Shown: positions 34,943 through 44,568, counted from the first letter of the stretch. The stretch: 64,000 nucleotides of DNA from Sphingobacterium rhinopitheci (GCF_022627575.1 NZ_JADEYQ010000004.1:1-64000); one strand, 5' to 3'. Program-made: numbers and translations. Notes: generated by a model from the sequence alone, not told the origin.

Positions 34943-36331
34943 ATGAAAAAAAGATCAATTTTAAAAACTGTTTCTGCATTAGGTTTGAGCTTACTATTGT
35001 CGTCATCAATTAATGCGCAAACACAAAATAATAAAGATTTTAGGCCATTATTTGACGGAAAGACTTTAAATGGCTGGAAATCTGTTGGTGGAAAAGCTCC
35101 TTACACTGTAGAAGATGGCGCAATTGTCGGTAGAATGACAAAAGGCACACCCAATTCTTTCTTAATTACGGAAAAAAATTATGGAGATTTTATCCTCGAA
35201 CTAGATATTAAATTAGAAGGCAACAAGACTAATTCTGGCGTACAAACTAGAAGTCAGATTGACCCCAGTGCAAACAATGGCATGGGTAGAGTTTATGGTA
35301 GACAAGTAGAAATCGATCCCTCTCTTAGAGCATGGTCTGGCGGTATTTATGACGAGGCACGTCGTGGATGGCTGTATCCATTAGATTTGAATGAAAAAGC
35401 AAAATCTGTATACAAGCAAGATCAGTATAATCACATTCGTATTGAAGCAATAGGTAATGAAACACGTACTTGGATCAATGGTGTAGCTGCGGCCTATGTC
35501 GTAGATACTATTGACGCTTCAGGTTTTATTGGCCTACAGGTACATAGTATAAATGATGCGGAAGATGGGAAAAAAGTTTATTTTAAAAACATTAATATTC
35601 AAACGGAAAATTTAAAACCAAGCCCATATCCTGCTGGACAATACATCGTCAATCTAACTCCAAATTCTCTAAATACAACAGAAAAAAAAGATGGTTATAA
35701 GCTATTGTTCAATGGTAAAGATGCGGATGGTTGGAGAAGTGTAAAAGGAAATAAATTTCCAAAAAAAGGCTGGGTCATACAAGATGGCATTATCAAAGTT
35801 CAAAAATCAGATGGTGGAGAATCAACCAACGGTGGAGATATTATCACTAAAGATAAATACAGTGTCTTTGACCTATCTTTTGAATTCAAGCTAACACCTG
35901 GAGCAAATAGTGGCGTTAAATATTTTGTAACCTTAGCCGAAAAAACATCTGGATCAGCCATAGGGCTTGAGTATCAAATCTTAGATGATGCAAAACATCC
36001 AGATGCTAAATTGGGGAGAGATGGAAATCGAACCCTAGCTTCACTTTATGACTTAATTACTTCAGACAAAAGACGAGGGCCGACCAGACCAATTGGCCAA
36101 TGGAATCGTGGAAGAATTGTTGTAGACAAAAACAACAATGTTAACTACTATCTAAATGGCGTAAAAGTACTATCCTATACAAGAGGATCTAAAGAATTTA
36201 AAGATTTGGTAGCATTAAGTAAGTATAAAGATTGGGATAAATTTGGCGAAGCAGCTGAAGGTTATATTTTATTGCAAGATCATGGCGATGAAGTATCATT
36301 CCGTTCAATCAAGATAAAGAATTATAAATAA
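34943..36331 (+). CDS. Tandem DUF1080 secreted protein
   Basis: Secreted protein of 462 aa. The start at 34943 (MKKRSILKTVSALGLSLLLSSSINAQ) gives a clean signal peptide; an ATG nine codons earlier does not. It contains two DUF1080 domains, about residues 32-215 (FRPLFDGKTLNGWKSV ... GFIGLQVHSI) and 235-462 (YKLLFNGKDADGWRSV ... GYILLQDHGDEVSFRSIKIKNYK). The family is tied to hydrolysis of 3-keto-glycosides. It sits 20 bp before a Gfo/Idh oxidoreductase, the usual partner type for making or using 3-keto sugars. Confidence 0.9.
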   Translation: MKKRSILKTVSALGLSLLLSSSINAQTQNNKDFRPLFDGKTLNGWKSVGGKAPYTVEDGAIVGRMTKGTPNSFLITEKNYGDFILELDIKLEGNKTNSGVQTRSQIDPSANNGMGRVYGRQVEIDPSLRAWSGGIYDEARRGWLYPLDLNEKAKSVYKQDQYNHIRIEAIGNETRTWINGVAAAYVVDTIDASGFIGLQVHSINDAEDGKKVYFKNINIQTENLKPSPYPAGQYIVNLTPNSLNTTEKKDGYKLLFNGKDADGWRSVKGNKFPKKGWVIQDGIIKVQKSDGGESTNGGDIITKDKYSVFDLSFEFKLTPGANSGVKYFVTLAEKTSGSAIGLEYQILDDAKHPDAKLGRDGNRTLASLYDLITSDKRRGPTRPIGQWNRGRIVVDKNNNVNYYLNGVKVLSYTRGSKEFKDLVALSKYKDWDKFGEAAEGYILLQDHGDEVSFRSIKIKNYK

Positions 36332-36351
36332 TCAGTTAACAGGAAGTAAAT

Positions 36352-37767
36352 ATGAATCATTATTTATCACGAAGGAGTTTTATTAATAAGTCTATTTTAG
36401 CAGGCGGTGCAGTAATACTTTCGAATAGTGTTCTCGGCAATGTAACACTAGCAAGTGCCAATGACCGTGTTAATTTAGCTTGTGTAGGCATTGGAAATAG
36501 AGCTAATGAAATCATCAAAGATCTATATAAAACAGGACAATGTAATATTGTGGCATTATGTGATGTAGATATGGGGGCACCACAAACGCAAGAAATTCTA
36601 AAGATGTTCCCAAATGTTCCTCGATTTCAAGATTTCCGACAAATGTTTGATAAGATGGGAAATCAATTTGATGCTGTTGTAGTGGGAACACCTGATTTTG
36701 CCCATTTTGCCATAACAATGCAGGCCTTAGATCAAGGGAAACACGTCTATGTTGAGAAACCAATGGCTAGGACCTTCTACGAGGTAGAGCTCATGATGGA
36801 AAAAGCGAAGAAGAACCCTAAATTAGCTACTCAAATGGGTAATCAAGGGCATTCTGAAGCGAATTATTTTCAGTTTAAAACATGGAAAGATGCAGGTATC
36901 ATTAAAGATGTAACGCGTATAGATGCGCACATGAACAGTCCTAGACGTTGGCATGGATGGAATCCAAATATAAAAGGTTTTCCTTATCCCGAGAGAATCC
37001 CTGAAACGCTAGATTGGGAAATTTGGCAAATGCAAACCATGGGACATCATTACAATAAAGATTTTGTCAATGGACAATGGCGCTGCTGGTTTGATTTTGG
37101 CATGGGAGCATTGGGTGATTGGGGAGCACATATATTGGATAGCTCACATGAATTTTTAGAATTAGGTTTACCGACAACGGTAGAAGCTAGACATTTAGAG
37201 GGGCATAATTCTTATTTCTTCCCGATGTCATCATCTATTACCTTCCATTTTCCTAAGCGTAAAAATATGCCTGCGGTAGATATCAATTGGTACGACGGTA
37301 TCAATAATCTTCCACAAATACCTGAAGGATATGGTGTGTCAGGATTAGATCCAAATATCCCCCCTCCTAGCACTGGAAAAATTGAACCTGCAAAACTAAA
37401 TCCAGGGAAAATAATATATGCTAAAGACATGGTTTTCAAGGGAGGATCACATGCTAGTACACTACAAATAATTCCGGAAGCAAAAGCTAAGGATATGGCG
37501 TCAAAACTTCCGAATGTTCCTAATAGTCCTTCCAATCACTTTGCAAACTTCTTAAATGCATGTAAAGGAACGGAGAAAACACGATCTTCTTTTGAAATTG
37601 CAGGGCCCCTTAGCCAAGTATTCTGTCTGGGTGTTATCACACAGAAAATGAATAATAAAATTGAATTTGACCCAAAAACAAAGCAGATTACAAATGACAA
37701 ATTTGCTAATGAAATGCTTTATGGACCTCCCCCAGTCAAAGGTTGGGAACAATATTATAAAGTATAA
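36352..37767 (+). CDS. Gfo/Idh/MocA-family oxidoreductase with Tat signal
   Basis: NAD(P)-dependent sugar oxidoreductase of 471 aa, exported by the Tat system: SRRSFINKSILAGGAVILS at residues 6-24. The Rossmann motif VGIGNRANEI is near residue 47 and the catalytic-region EKPMA near 136. A long insert with GNQGHSEANYFQFKTWKDAGIIKDVTRIDAH and WRCWFDFGMGALGDWGAHILD is typical of periplasmic Bacteroidota members acting on glycosides. In operon with the tandem DUF1080 gene. Likely oxidises a sugar to the 3-keto form that the partner cleaves (inference). Confidence 0.9.
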   Translation: MNHYLSRRSFINKSILAGGAVILSNSVLGNVTLASANDRVNLACVGIGNRANEIIKDLYKTGQCNIVALCDVDMGAPQTQEILKMFPNVPRFQDFRQMFDKMGNQFDAVVVGTPDFAHFAITMQALDQGKHVYVEKPMARTFYEVELMMEKAKKNPKLATQMGNQGHSEANYFQFKTWKDAGIIKDVTRIDAHMNSPRRWHGWNPNIKGFPYPERIPETLDWEIWQMQTMGHHYNKDFVNGQWRCWFDFGMGALGDWGAHILDSSHEFLELGLPTTVEARHLEGHNSYFFPMSSSITFHFPKRKNMPAVDINWYDGINNLPQIPEGYGVSGLDPNIPPPSTGKIEPAKLNPGKIIYAKDMVFKGGSHASTLQIIPEAKAKDMASKLPNVPNSPSNHFANFLNACKGTEKTRSSFEIAGPLSQVFCLGVITQKMNNKIEFDPKTKQITNDKFANEMLYGPPPVKGWEQYYKV

Positions 37768-37785
37768 CTTGGGGAAACTACTATA

Positions 37786-37821
37786 AAAAAGGTATTAATG
37801 AATATATTAATACCTTTTTTT
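37786..37821 (+). terminator. Terminator after the Gfo/Idh gene
   Basis: GGTATTAAT (37791-37799) pairs with ATTAATACC (37806-37814), preceded by an A run and followed by a T run. Confidence 0.85.
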
Positions 37822-37971
37822 GTACATACCGTTTAATAAACTCAAGCAGAAAATTATAAATATAGTAGGCAGTATCGATGTTTATAAAAAAGATTATCCG
37901 CTAACATTCCATTATTCTACACAAATAAAGAATATGACAAATAATTAAATGAATTAGAAATGGCTATTAAA

Positions 37972-38003
37972 CAATAAAACCGGTCAAATAGACCGGTTTT
38001 ATT
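37972..38003 (-). terminator. Terminator after tRNA-Asn copy 2
   Basis: AAAACCGGTC (37976-37985) pairs with GACCGGTTTT (37991-38000). Confidence 0.85.
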
Positions 38004-38005
38004 TG

Positions 38006-38079
38006 CTCCTCCTCTTGGGCTCGAACCAAGGACCCTCTGATTAACAGTCAGATGCTCTAACCAGCTGAGCTAAGGAGGA
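38006..38079 (-). tRNA. tRNA-Asn (GTT), copy 2
   Basis: Cloverleaf on the minus strand: acceptor TCCTCCT/AGGAGGA, the same D and anticodon arms as copy 1 with loop CTGTTAA (GTT), T stem CTTGG/CCAAG, discriminator G. Acceptor and T stems differ from copy 1 on both sides, keeping pairing. Lies 139 bp downstream of asnB on the same strand. Confidence 0.95.
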
Positions 38080-38217
38080 TCATCTCTCTAGAAGTATCTC
38101 CTTCGAAAGTGATACAAAGATAGGGAGTCAATATGAATATTCCAACTAAAAAATATTATTTTTATTACTACAAAGGATGTATTATGCTGTTTTATATTGC
38201 TTAATTACCTTAACATT

Positions 38218-39912
38218 TTAACTATTAACAACTTCCGTATGCGCCTTTTCATAACTTTCATTATGAACACTTGCTACAGCCCTACCAGAAGGATCATTTA
38301 AATTCTGAAATGAGGCATCCCAAAGTAAAGCTTCAGGCGTACTGCAAGCTACTGACTTAACGGAAGGCACTGTTTCAGCAGCAGTTTGTGAAGGGAAATG
38401 CGATTCAAAAATTGAACGATACAAATATTCTTCTTTATTTTTTGGTGTATTGATAGGGAATCGCTCAGCAGCACTTGCAAAATCATCATCAGATACTTTG
38501 GATTCGGCTTGTTCTTTCAACGTATCAATCCAACTATAGCCTACCCCATCCGAAAACTGTTCTTTTTGGCGCCAAGCAATACTTTCTGGAAGATAATCTT
38601 CAAAAGCTTTACGTACTACCCATTTCTCCATACGCCCATCTTTTATCATTTTGTCTTTTGGGTTGATCATCATCGCTACATCCATAAATTCTTTATCCAA
38701 GAATGGTACACGTCCTTCAACACCCCAAGCTGCTAATGACTTATTAGCACGTAAACAATCGTATAGATATAATTTTTTTAGCTTACGAACAGTTTCTTCG
38801 TGAAACTCCTGTGCATTCGGTGCTTTATGGAAGTACAAATAGCCTCCGAATAGCTCATCAGAACCTTCCCCTGATAATACCATTTTAATACCCATCGATT
38901 TGATAACACGCGCAAGAAGATACATTGGCGTTGAGGCACGAATGGTGGTTACATCATATGTTTCCAAGTGATAAATAACGTCACGAATAGCATCTAACCC
39001 TTCTTGAATCGTAAAATTCACTTCATGGTGAATCGTACCAATATGATCTGCAGCTTTTTGCGCAGCAATTAAATCTGGGGCACCTTTTAATCCTACAGCA
39101 AAAGAATGTAATTGTGGATACCAGGCATCTTCGGTATCACCAGATTCAATACGCTTAGAAGCGAATTTCTTTGTTACAGCAGCAATTACAGAGGAATCCA
39201 AACCGCCAGATAATAAAACGCCATAAGGGACATCAGACATCAATTGACGATGTACAGCTTGTTCCAAAGCATCTCTCAATTTGTCGATATCAGTATCATT
39301 ATCTTTTACAGCATCGAAACTTTCCCATGCTCTAGTATACCATTTTTGAGGTGCTAAACTATCTTTACTATGTATATAATGTCCCGGAGGGAATTGTTCT
39401 ATTTTGGTACAGAATCCTTCTAAAGATTTCAATTCTGAAGCTACAAAAATCTGACCTTCCTCATCGTTACCATAGTAAAGAGGAATAATCCCCATATGAT
39501 CACGTGCTACGAAAAAAGAATCATCACGAGAGTCATACAAAGCGAAAGCAAATATCCCGTTTAGATCCTCTACAAAAGAAGGCCCTTTTTCTAAATATAA
39601 TGCTAATACAACTTCTGAATCCGACTTTGTTGCGAAATTATAGTGTGGCAATGAATTTCGTAAATCTTGGTGGTTGTATATTTCACCATTTACAGCTAAT
39701 ACGACTTTACCGTCAGGGCTAAATAATGGTTGACTTCCAGATTTAGGATCTACAATAGCTAAACGCTCATGCGCTAAAATAGCTTTTGAAGAACTAAAAA
39801 TACCAGACCAATCTGGTCCACGGTGACGAATACGCTTCGACATCTCTAGAACTTGAGGTCTAATTTTTGATTCTTGTTGTTTTAATTCAAATGCTCCAAT
39901 AATACCACACAT
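38218..39912 (-). CDS. asnB: Asparagine synthetase B (glutamine-hydrolysing)
   Basis: Makes asparagine from aspartate, ATP and glutamine; cytosolic, 564 aa. The N-terminal class II glutaminase domain starts with the nucleophile Cys2 (MCGIIGAF), and has RHRGPD (29-34) and NGEIYNH (75-81). The synthetase domain has the PP-loop SGGLDSS (235-241) and LSGEGSDELFGGY. Full length, with a slightly longer C-terminal tail than E. coli AsnB. Transcribed towards a tRNA-Asn gene. Confidence 0.96.
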   Translation of the reverse strand: MCGIIGAFELKQQESKIRPQVLEMSKRIRHRGPDWSGIFSSSKAILAHERLAIVDPKSGSQPLFSPDGKVVLAVNGEIYNHQDLRNSLPHYNFATKSDSEVVLALYLEKGPSFVEDLNGIFAFALYDSRDDSFFVARDHMGIIPLYYGNDEEGQIFVASELKSLEGFCTKIEQFPPGHYIHSKDSLAPQKWYTRAWESFDAVKDNDTDIDKLRDALEQAVHRQLMSDVPYGVLLSGGLDSSVIAAVTKKFASKRIESGDTEDAWYPQLHSFAVGLKGAPDLIAAQKAADHIGTIHHEVNFTIQEGLDAIRDVIYHLETYDVTTIRASTPMYLLARVIKSMGIKMVLSGEGSDELFGGYLYFHKAPNAQEFHEETVRKLKKLYLYDCLRANKSLAAWGVEGRVPFLDKEFMDVAMMINPKDKMIKDGRMEKWVVRKAFEDYLPESIAWRQKEQFSDGVGYSWIDTLKEQAESKVSDDDFASAAERFPINTPKNKEEYLYRSIFESHFPSQTAAETVPSVKSVACSTPEALLWDASFQNLNDPSGRAVASVHNESYEKAHTEVVNS

Positions 39913-40143
39913 AATATTTTCTTTTATTTATATCGTCTTTTAATGATTAACATCACAAAAGTACAACATAAAAATGAATTTCATAACAATTTTTAATTTT
40001 TGTTATAATTTTAACAAACAATAAGCCTTTTTGTTAAAATTTTATTACAAATAACGGTTTTATATTGTTTTTTTACATTTTTAAAAATTAAAGAATAGTA
40101 ATTTTTGAAAGGCCTGATATTTTTTCAGACAAACGCAATTATG

Positions 40144-40151
40144 TATCTTTG
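40144..40151 (+). promoter_or_regulatory. -7 box abutting the nth start codon
   Basis: TATCTTTG fits TAnnTTTG and ends 3 bp before the ATG at 40155, so transcription would begin at or next to the start codon (leaderless). No clear -33 box. Confidence 0.45.
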
Positions 40152-40154
40152 AAT

Positions 40155-40823
40155 ATGTTAAAAAAAGAAAGGTATAAAGAATTTGTAGCGTATTTCTCTA
40201 CGCATAATCCCGATGCACAAACAGAACTACATTACAGTAACCCTTTTGAATTATTGATAGCTGTGATTCTATCAGCACAATGTACAGACAAACGTATTAA
40301 TCAAATAACACCAGCGCTATTTGACCGCTATCCTACTCCAGAATCACTAGCCGAAAGCTCTGTTGAAGAAGTTTTCACTTATATAAGATCTGTTAGCTAC
40401 CCTAATAATAAGGCTAAGCACCTAGTGGGGATGGCACAAAAATTACTTAGTGAATTTCAGGGAATTGTGCCTGAAAAAATTGACGATCTGATAAAACTTC
40501 CAGGCGTAGGCCGTAAAACAGCAAATGTAATATCTTCCGTTGTCTATGACAATCCATCCATGGCTGTAGATACACATGTATTTAGGGTTAGTAATAGATT
40601 AGGTCTAACGACGAGCGCGACTACTCCCCTAGCTGTAGAAAAACAACTGGTAAAATTCCTTCCTACAGAGACTATTAAAGTTGCACATCATTGGTTAATC
40701 CTTCATGGTAGATACATCTGTTTGGCTAGAAAACCAAAATGTGAGCAATGCCAGATAACCTACTTTTGTAAACATTTTGAGAAAACACATAAAGCAAAAG
40801 TTATCAACAACGAAATGAAATAA
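40155..40823 (+). CDS. nth: Endonuclease III (DNA glycosylase/AP lyase)
   Basis: Base-excision repair enzyme of 222 aa removing oxidised pyrimidines. The helix-hairpin-helix LIKLPGVGRKTANVI contains the catalytic Lys, and the catalytic Asp is in AVDTHVFRVSNRLGL. The C-terminal iron-sulfur cluster motif C-X6-C-X2-C-X5-C is complete (YICLARKPKCEQCQITYFC). I use the ATG at 40155; a TTG two codons upstream overlaps the probable -7 box. Confidence 0.95.
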   Translation: MLKKERYKEFVAYFSTHNPDAQTELHYSNPFELLIAVILSAQCTDKRINQITPALFDRYPTPESLAESSVEEVFTYIRSVSYPNNKAKHLVGMAQKLLSEFQGIVPEKIDDLIKLPGVGRKTANVISSVVYDNPSMAVDTHVFRVSNRLGLTTSATTPLAVEKQLVKFLPTETIKVAHHWLILHGRYICLARKPKCEQCQITYFCKHFEKTHKAKVINNEMK

Positions 40824-40884
40824 TGCAATTTCATTGTAGCTTTAGAAAGGCAAATATTGAATGCTAAAAAAATTAGCTTTTTAT

Positions 40885-40915
40885 TTTGCAATTTCAATTT
40901 ATAATTTTAATTTTG
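40885..40915 (+). promoter_or_regulatory. recA promoter
   Basis: TTTG (40885-40888), a 19-bp spacer, then TAATTTTG (40908-40915), 19 bp before the recA ATG. A clear Bacteroidota promoter. No LexA-type palindrome is evident. Confidence 0.7.
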
Positions 40916-40934
40916 ACACAGTAATACTAAAAAT

Positions 40935-41960
40935 ATGAGTAATCCAGACAAATTAAAAGCTTTACAGCTTACACTAGATAAATTAGAAAAATCGTACGGT
41001 AAAGGTGCGATTATGAAATTAGGCGACACTGCAGTTGAACCCATTGAATCTATTTCAACTGGTTCACTAGGTTTGGATATCGCTTTAGGTATTGGTGGTG
41101 TTCCTAAAGGACGTATTATAGAAATCTATGGTCCTGAATCATCTGGTAAAACAACATTAGCAACGCATATCGTCGCTGAAGCACAAAAAAAAGGTGGTAT
41201 TGCAGCCATCATTGATGCGGAACATGCATTTGATAAATACTACGCCCAAAAGTTAGGTGTAGATGTAGAGAACTTATTGATTGCACAACCAGACAATGGT
41301 GAACAAGGGTTAGAAATCGCAGATAACCTAATACGATCAGGCGCTATAGATGTTATCGTGATTGACTCGGTAGCAGCTTTGGTACCTAAAGGGGAGATTG
41401 AAGGTGAGATGGGAGATTCAAAAATGGGTCTTCAAGCACGTTTGATGTCTCAAGCCTTGCGCAAGTTGACAGGTACAATCTCTAAGACAAACTGTTGTTG
41501 TATCTTCATCAACCAGTTGCGTGAAAAAATCGGTGTTATGTTTGGTAACCCAGAGACTACTACGGGTGGTAACGCCTTGAAATTCTATGCATCTGTACGT
41601 TTGGATATTCGTCGTACTTCTCAAATCAAAGATTCAGAGGAGGTATCTGGTAACCGTGTTAAAGTAAAAATTGTAAAAAATAAAGTAGCTCCACCATTCC
41701 GTATTGCTGAATTTGACATTATGTTTGGTGAAGGTATCTCTAAAGTCGGTGAGATCATCGATTTAGGTGTTGAATATAACATTATCAAGAAGGCAGGTTC
41801 ATGGTTTAGTTACGGTGACACAAAATTAGGCCAAGGCCGTGATGCTGTAAAAAATCTATTGTTAGACAATCCAGACTTAGCCGATGAATTAGAAGCTAAG
41901 ATCAGAGCCGAAGTAACAGGCGAAGTATTAGATCAATCTATTTTAAACAACGAAGAATAA
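40935..41960 (+). CDS. recA: Recombinase RecA
   Basis: Homologous recombination and SOS ATPase, 341 aa. Walker A GPESSGKT at 66-73, Walker B region [12 protein letters not shown], the MAW-type motif around [14 protein letters not shown], and [37 protein letters not shown] (loop L2 and following). Full length with an acidic C-terminus. Own promoter and terminator. Confidence 0.99.
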   Translation: MSNPDKLKALQLTLDKLEKSYGKGAIMKLGDTAVEPIESISTGSLGLDIALGIGGVPKGRIIEIYGPESSGKTTLATHIVAEAQKKGGIAAIIDAEHAFDKYYAQKLGVDVENLLIAQPDNGEQGLEIADNLIRSGAIDVIVIDSVAALVPKGEIEGEMGDSKMGLQARLMSQALRKLTGTISKTNCCCIFINQLREKIGVMFGNPETTTGGNALKFYASVRLDIRRTSQIKDSEEVSGNRVKVKIVKNKVAPPFRIAEFDIMFGEGISKVGEIIDLGVEYNIIKKAGSWFSYGDTKLGQGRDAVKNLLLDNPDLADELEAKIRAEVTGEVLDQSILNNEE

Positions 41961-41978
41961 TTTATTCTTAATATGCTG

Positions 41979-42012
41979 TAAAAGAGCTTTCCAATAGGAA
42001 AGCTCTTTTTTG
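41979..42012 (+). terminator. recA terminator
   Basis: AAAGAGCTTTCC pairs with GGAAAGCTCTTT around an AATA loop, then a T run. Confidence 0.9.
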
Positions 42013-42042
42013 TTTATTACATTTACTAAAACCTTATAAACC

Positions 42043-43227
42043 ATGATATTTAATAGAAAAAAATTTATCAAATCCATCGGTGCTTTAAGCCTTTTAACTA
42101 CTGTAAATAGTACAAAAGCATTTTCGCAGGTTGCTAAATCAGAAGAGTTTAATTTCACTTCATTACCCTATCTGCAAAATTTCACAACCGACTACATAAC
42201 GATATTTTCTACCTTCAATAAGCCCTGCTTTGCCTGCCTAGAGTTAATAGATCAAAAAGGAAACATCCAAGAAACGATTTACCAAACCAATGATGGTATG
42301 CGGAATGCAAATAGTGATCTCTTTAAATTTAAGGTTTCTCACAAGGATCAAAACTTTAAATACCGGGTAGTAGCGAAAGAAATCTTGAAATTTCAAGCTT
42401 ACAAAATAGAATATGGAAAAACTATTCAGAGTGATATCTTCGAGACAAAGCTCCCACTGGCAAAAGGAAAAACAATAGAATTACTAATTTTGAATGATAT
42501 CCATGAGTACCAACCGAGCTATTCTGATTTGTATAAGGCCAGCACTTTAGCACGCAAAGATTTGGTCATATTAAATGGAGATTGCCTTCATCATGTAGAT
42601 ACGAAGGAGGATATCATACATAAACTTAACAAACCAGTAGCAACAGCATTTGGTGCTACTACACCATTTATTTTAAACAGGGGGAACCACGAAACTCGAG
42701 GCCCCTTTGCACGGGATTTTAAAGCCTACTTTGAATATCCTATGGATAAATTTTATCAGGCATTTACAATGGGTTCATTGTACGTAATTCTATTAGATAG
42801 TGGCGAGGATAAACCTGACAACCACGAAGTTTATGGTGGAACGACAGATTATGATGGATATCGATCCGAACAAAAAGAATGGTTATCAAAAATGCTCCTT
42901 TCTGAAGAACGAAAAAAAGCTAAACATACAGTTATCATCACACATATTCCGTGGATACATTCGGATGATTGGCATGGTACAAAACACAATTACGCGAGCT
43001 TTCACGAACTAGCAAATAAACATAAAGTTGATGCCGTAATTTCTGGGCATACCCATAAGTATGGCTTTCATGTACCGAACAAAGAGCATAACTATTATGT
43101 AATCATTGGAGGATCTCCAAAAGTTGGAGAAAGAACTTTCGTAGAAATCACAGCTGATAAAACATCTATTACCCTAAATCTGAAAAATGAGGATGGCCGT
43201 TTGATCAATAGTTTCACAAAAAATTAA
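42043..43227 (+). CDS. Secreted metallophosphoesterase
   Basis: Calcineurin-like phosphoesterase of 394 aa. N-terminal signal with a KKFIKSIGALSLL start that looks like a weak Tat/Sec leader. After an Ig-like N-terminal part (about 35-135, as in purple-acid-phosphatase-type proteins) come the metal-binding motifs NDIHEY, NGDCLHH, NRGNHETRG, a THIPW loop and GHTHKYGFH. The first motif has D-x-H, as in the family. Substrate unknown. 30 bp upstream of a carboxylate carrier gene. Confidence 0.9.
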   Translation: MIFNRKKFIKSIGALSLLTTVNSTKAFSQVAKSEEFNFTSLPYLQNFTTDYITIFSTFNKPCFACLELIDQKGNIQETIYQTNDGMRNANSDLFKFKVSHKDQNFKYRVVAKEILKFQAYKIEYGKTIQSDIFETKLPLAKGKTIELLILNDIHEYQPSYSDLYKASTLARKDLVILNGDCLHHVDTKEDIIHKLNKPVATAFGATTPFILNRGNHETRGPFARDFKAYFEYPMDKFYQAFTMGSLYVILLDSGEDKPDNHEVYGGTTDYDGYRSEQKEWLSKMLLSEERKKAKHTVIITHIPWIHSDDWHGTKHNYASFHELANKHKVDAVISGHTHKYGFHVPNKEHNYYVIIGGSPKVGERTFVEITADKTSITLNLKNEDGRLINSFTKN

Positions 43228-43256
43228 TTAATAAAATTATTAATGTAATTTTAACC

Positions 43257-44420
43257 ATGAAAAAAATTACCAGCAATTTATTATTTAGAGTTGTAGTAGC
43301 TATAATGTTAGGTATACTATTAGGCGGAATACTACCCGCATCTATAGTAAGGATATTTGCTACATTCAATGGTCTATTTGATCAACTATTAAAATTTTTG
43401 ATCCCACTTATTATTGTCGGATTGATTATACCAGCTATAGCTAAATTAGGCAATACCGCGGGGAAAATGCTGTTAGCAACCGTAGCAATTGCATACGGAT
43501 CTACGTTATTTTCTGGTTTCTCGACATATTTTGCAAGCTCGGCAATATTTCCATCTTTAATAGATAGCCATTATGCTCAGGCAATAACAAGTGAGGCAGC
43601 CAGCTTAACGCCATATTTTAGTATTCAAATTCCTCCCTTCTTTGATGTAATGTCAGCCTTAGTATTTTCTTTTTTGGTAGGTATAGGACTTTCAAGAATA
43701 CAAAATTCAAAATTAGCCGACGTTATGTTTGACTTTGAGCATATTATATCTTTTGTCATCGAAAAAGTTATTATCCCTTTATTACCACTTTTTATATTTG
43801 GTATATTTTTAGATATGACGTATTCGGGAAAGGTAATGATGATATTGAATGTTTTTGTGAAAATTATAGGCGTAATATTCGCCCTACATATCCTATTATT
43901 GTTAATACAATTTACTATTGCGGGAGCAATAGCTAAAAAAAATCCATTCAAATTATTAGCGACACTTATGCCAGCCTATTTTACGGCATTAGGTACACAA
44001 TCATCAGCAGCAACAATACCTGTTACATTGGCTCAAGTTAAGAAAACAGGTACATCCGAGGATGTTGCTTCCTTTGTGGTACCATTATGTGCTACCATAC
44101 ATTTGGCAGGTAGTACCTTAAAAATTGTAGCTTGTGTAGTTGCGTTGATGCTCATGCAGGGTATTCCAATAGATTTCCCCCAAATGGCAGGTTTTATATG
44201 CATGCTAGGAGTAACTATGGTTGCAGCTCCGGGGGTACCTGGAGGCGCAATCATGGCTGCGATAGGTATTATCGCCTCTATGCTGGGATTCAATACCGAA
44301 AATCAAGCGTTGATGATTTCCTTGTATATAGCGATGGATAGCTTTGGTACAGCGTGTAACGTTACAGGAGATGGTGCTATTGCTATAGTAATCGACAAGC
44401 TATTCCAAAAGAAAATATAA
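43257..44420 (+). CDS. Dicarboxylate/amino acid:cation symporter (DAACS)
   Basis: Inner-membrane carrier of 387 aa, glutamate-transporter fold, with 8 helices plus two re-entrant loops. First hairpin region TALGTQSSAATIPVTL (about residues 245-260) carries the serine-rich motif; the substrate region AAPGVPGGAIMAAIG and the late conserved AMDSFGTACNVTGDGAIAIVID (NxTGD) are present. Likely takes up aspartate, glutamate or C4-dicarboxylates with sodium or protons. Follows the phosphoesterase gene by 29 bp. Confidence 0.92.
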   Translation: MKKITSNLLFRVVVAIMLGILLGGILPASIVRIFATFNGLFDQLLKFLIPLIIVGLIIPAIAKLGNTAGKMLLATVAIAYGSTLFSGFSTYFASSAIFPSLIDSHYAQAITSEAASLTPYFSIQIPPFFDVMSALVFSFLVGIGLSRIQNSKLADVMFDFEHIISFVIEKVIIPLLPLFIFGIFLDMTYSGKVMMILNVFVKIIGVIFALHILLLLIQFTIAGAIAKKNPFKLLATLMPAYFTALGTQSSAATIPVTLAQVKKTGTSEDVASFVVPLCATIHLAGSTLKIVACVVALMLMQGIPIDFPQMAGFICMLGVTMVAAPGVPGGAIMAAIGIIASMLGFNTENQALMISLYIAMDSFGTACNVTGDGAIAIVIDKLFQKKI

Positions 44421-44441
44421 ATATTGCTAACTAAGCATCCT

Positions 44442-44483
44442 AAATAATAAGGGCTTCAATAAGAATTGAAGCCCTTATTATTT
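44442..44483 (+). terminator. Terminator after the DAACS carrier
   Basis: Two perfect 19-base arms (44442-44460 and 44465-44483) with an AAGA loop. Confidence 0.9.
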
Positions 44484-44533
44484 GTACAAACCAATCTGGG
44501 TAAAAATAGAAAAGCTATTTTTTATCTTTAATA

Positions 44534-44555
44534 AGTCTAAATAAATATATATTTG
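44534..44555 (+). promoter_or_regulatory. Promoter and shared AGTCTAAATAAAT element of the AraC gene
   Basis: TATATTTG (44548-44555) is a good -7 box 14 bp before the AraC start. AGTCTAAATAAAT (44534-44546) abuts it and is repeated exactly at 45280-45292 before the DUF6607 gene. Confidence 0.55.
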
Positions 44556-44568
44556 TATCTAATATATA

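Noticed and set aside
42800-43012. Open frame inside the phosphoesterase gene
   Set aside because: Out-of-frame shadow of a protein with intact catalytic motifs.
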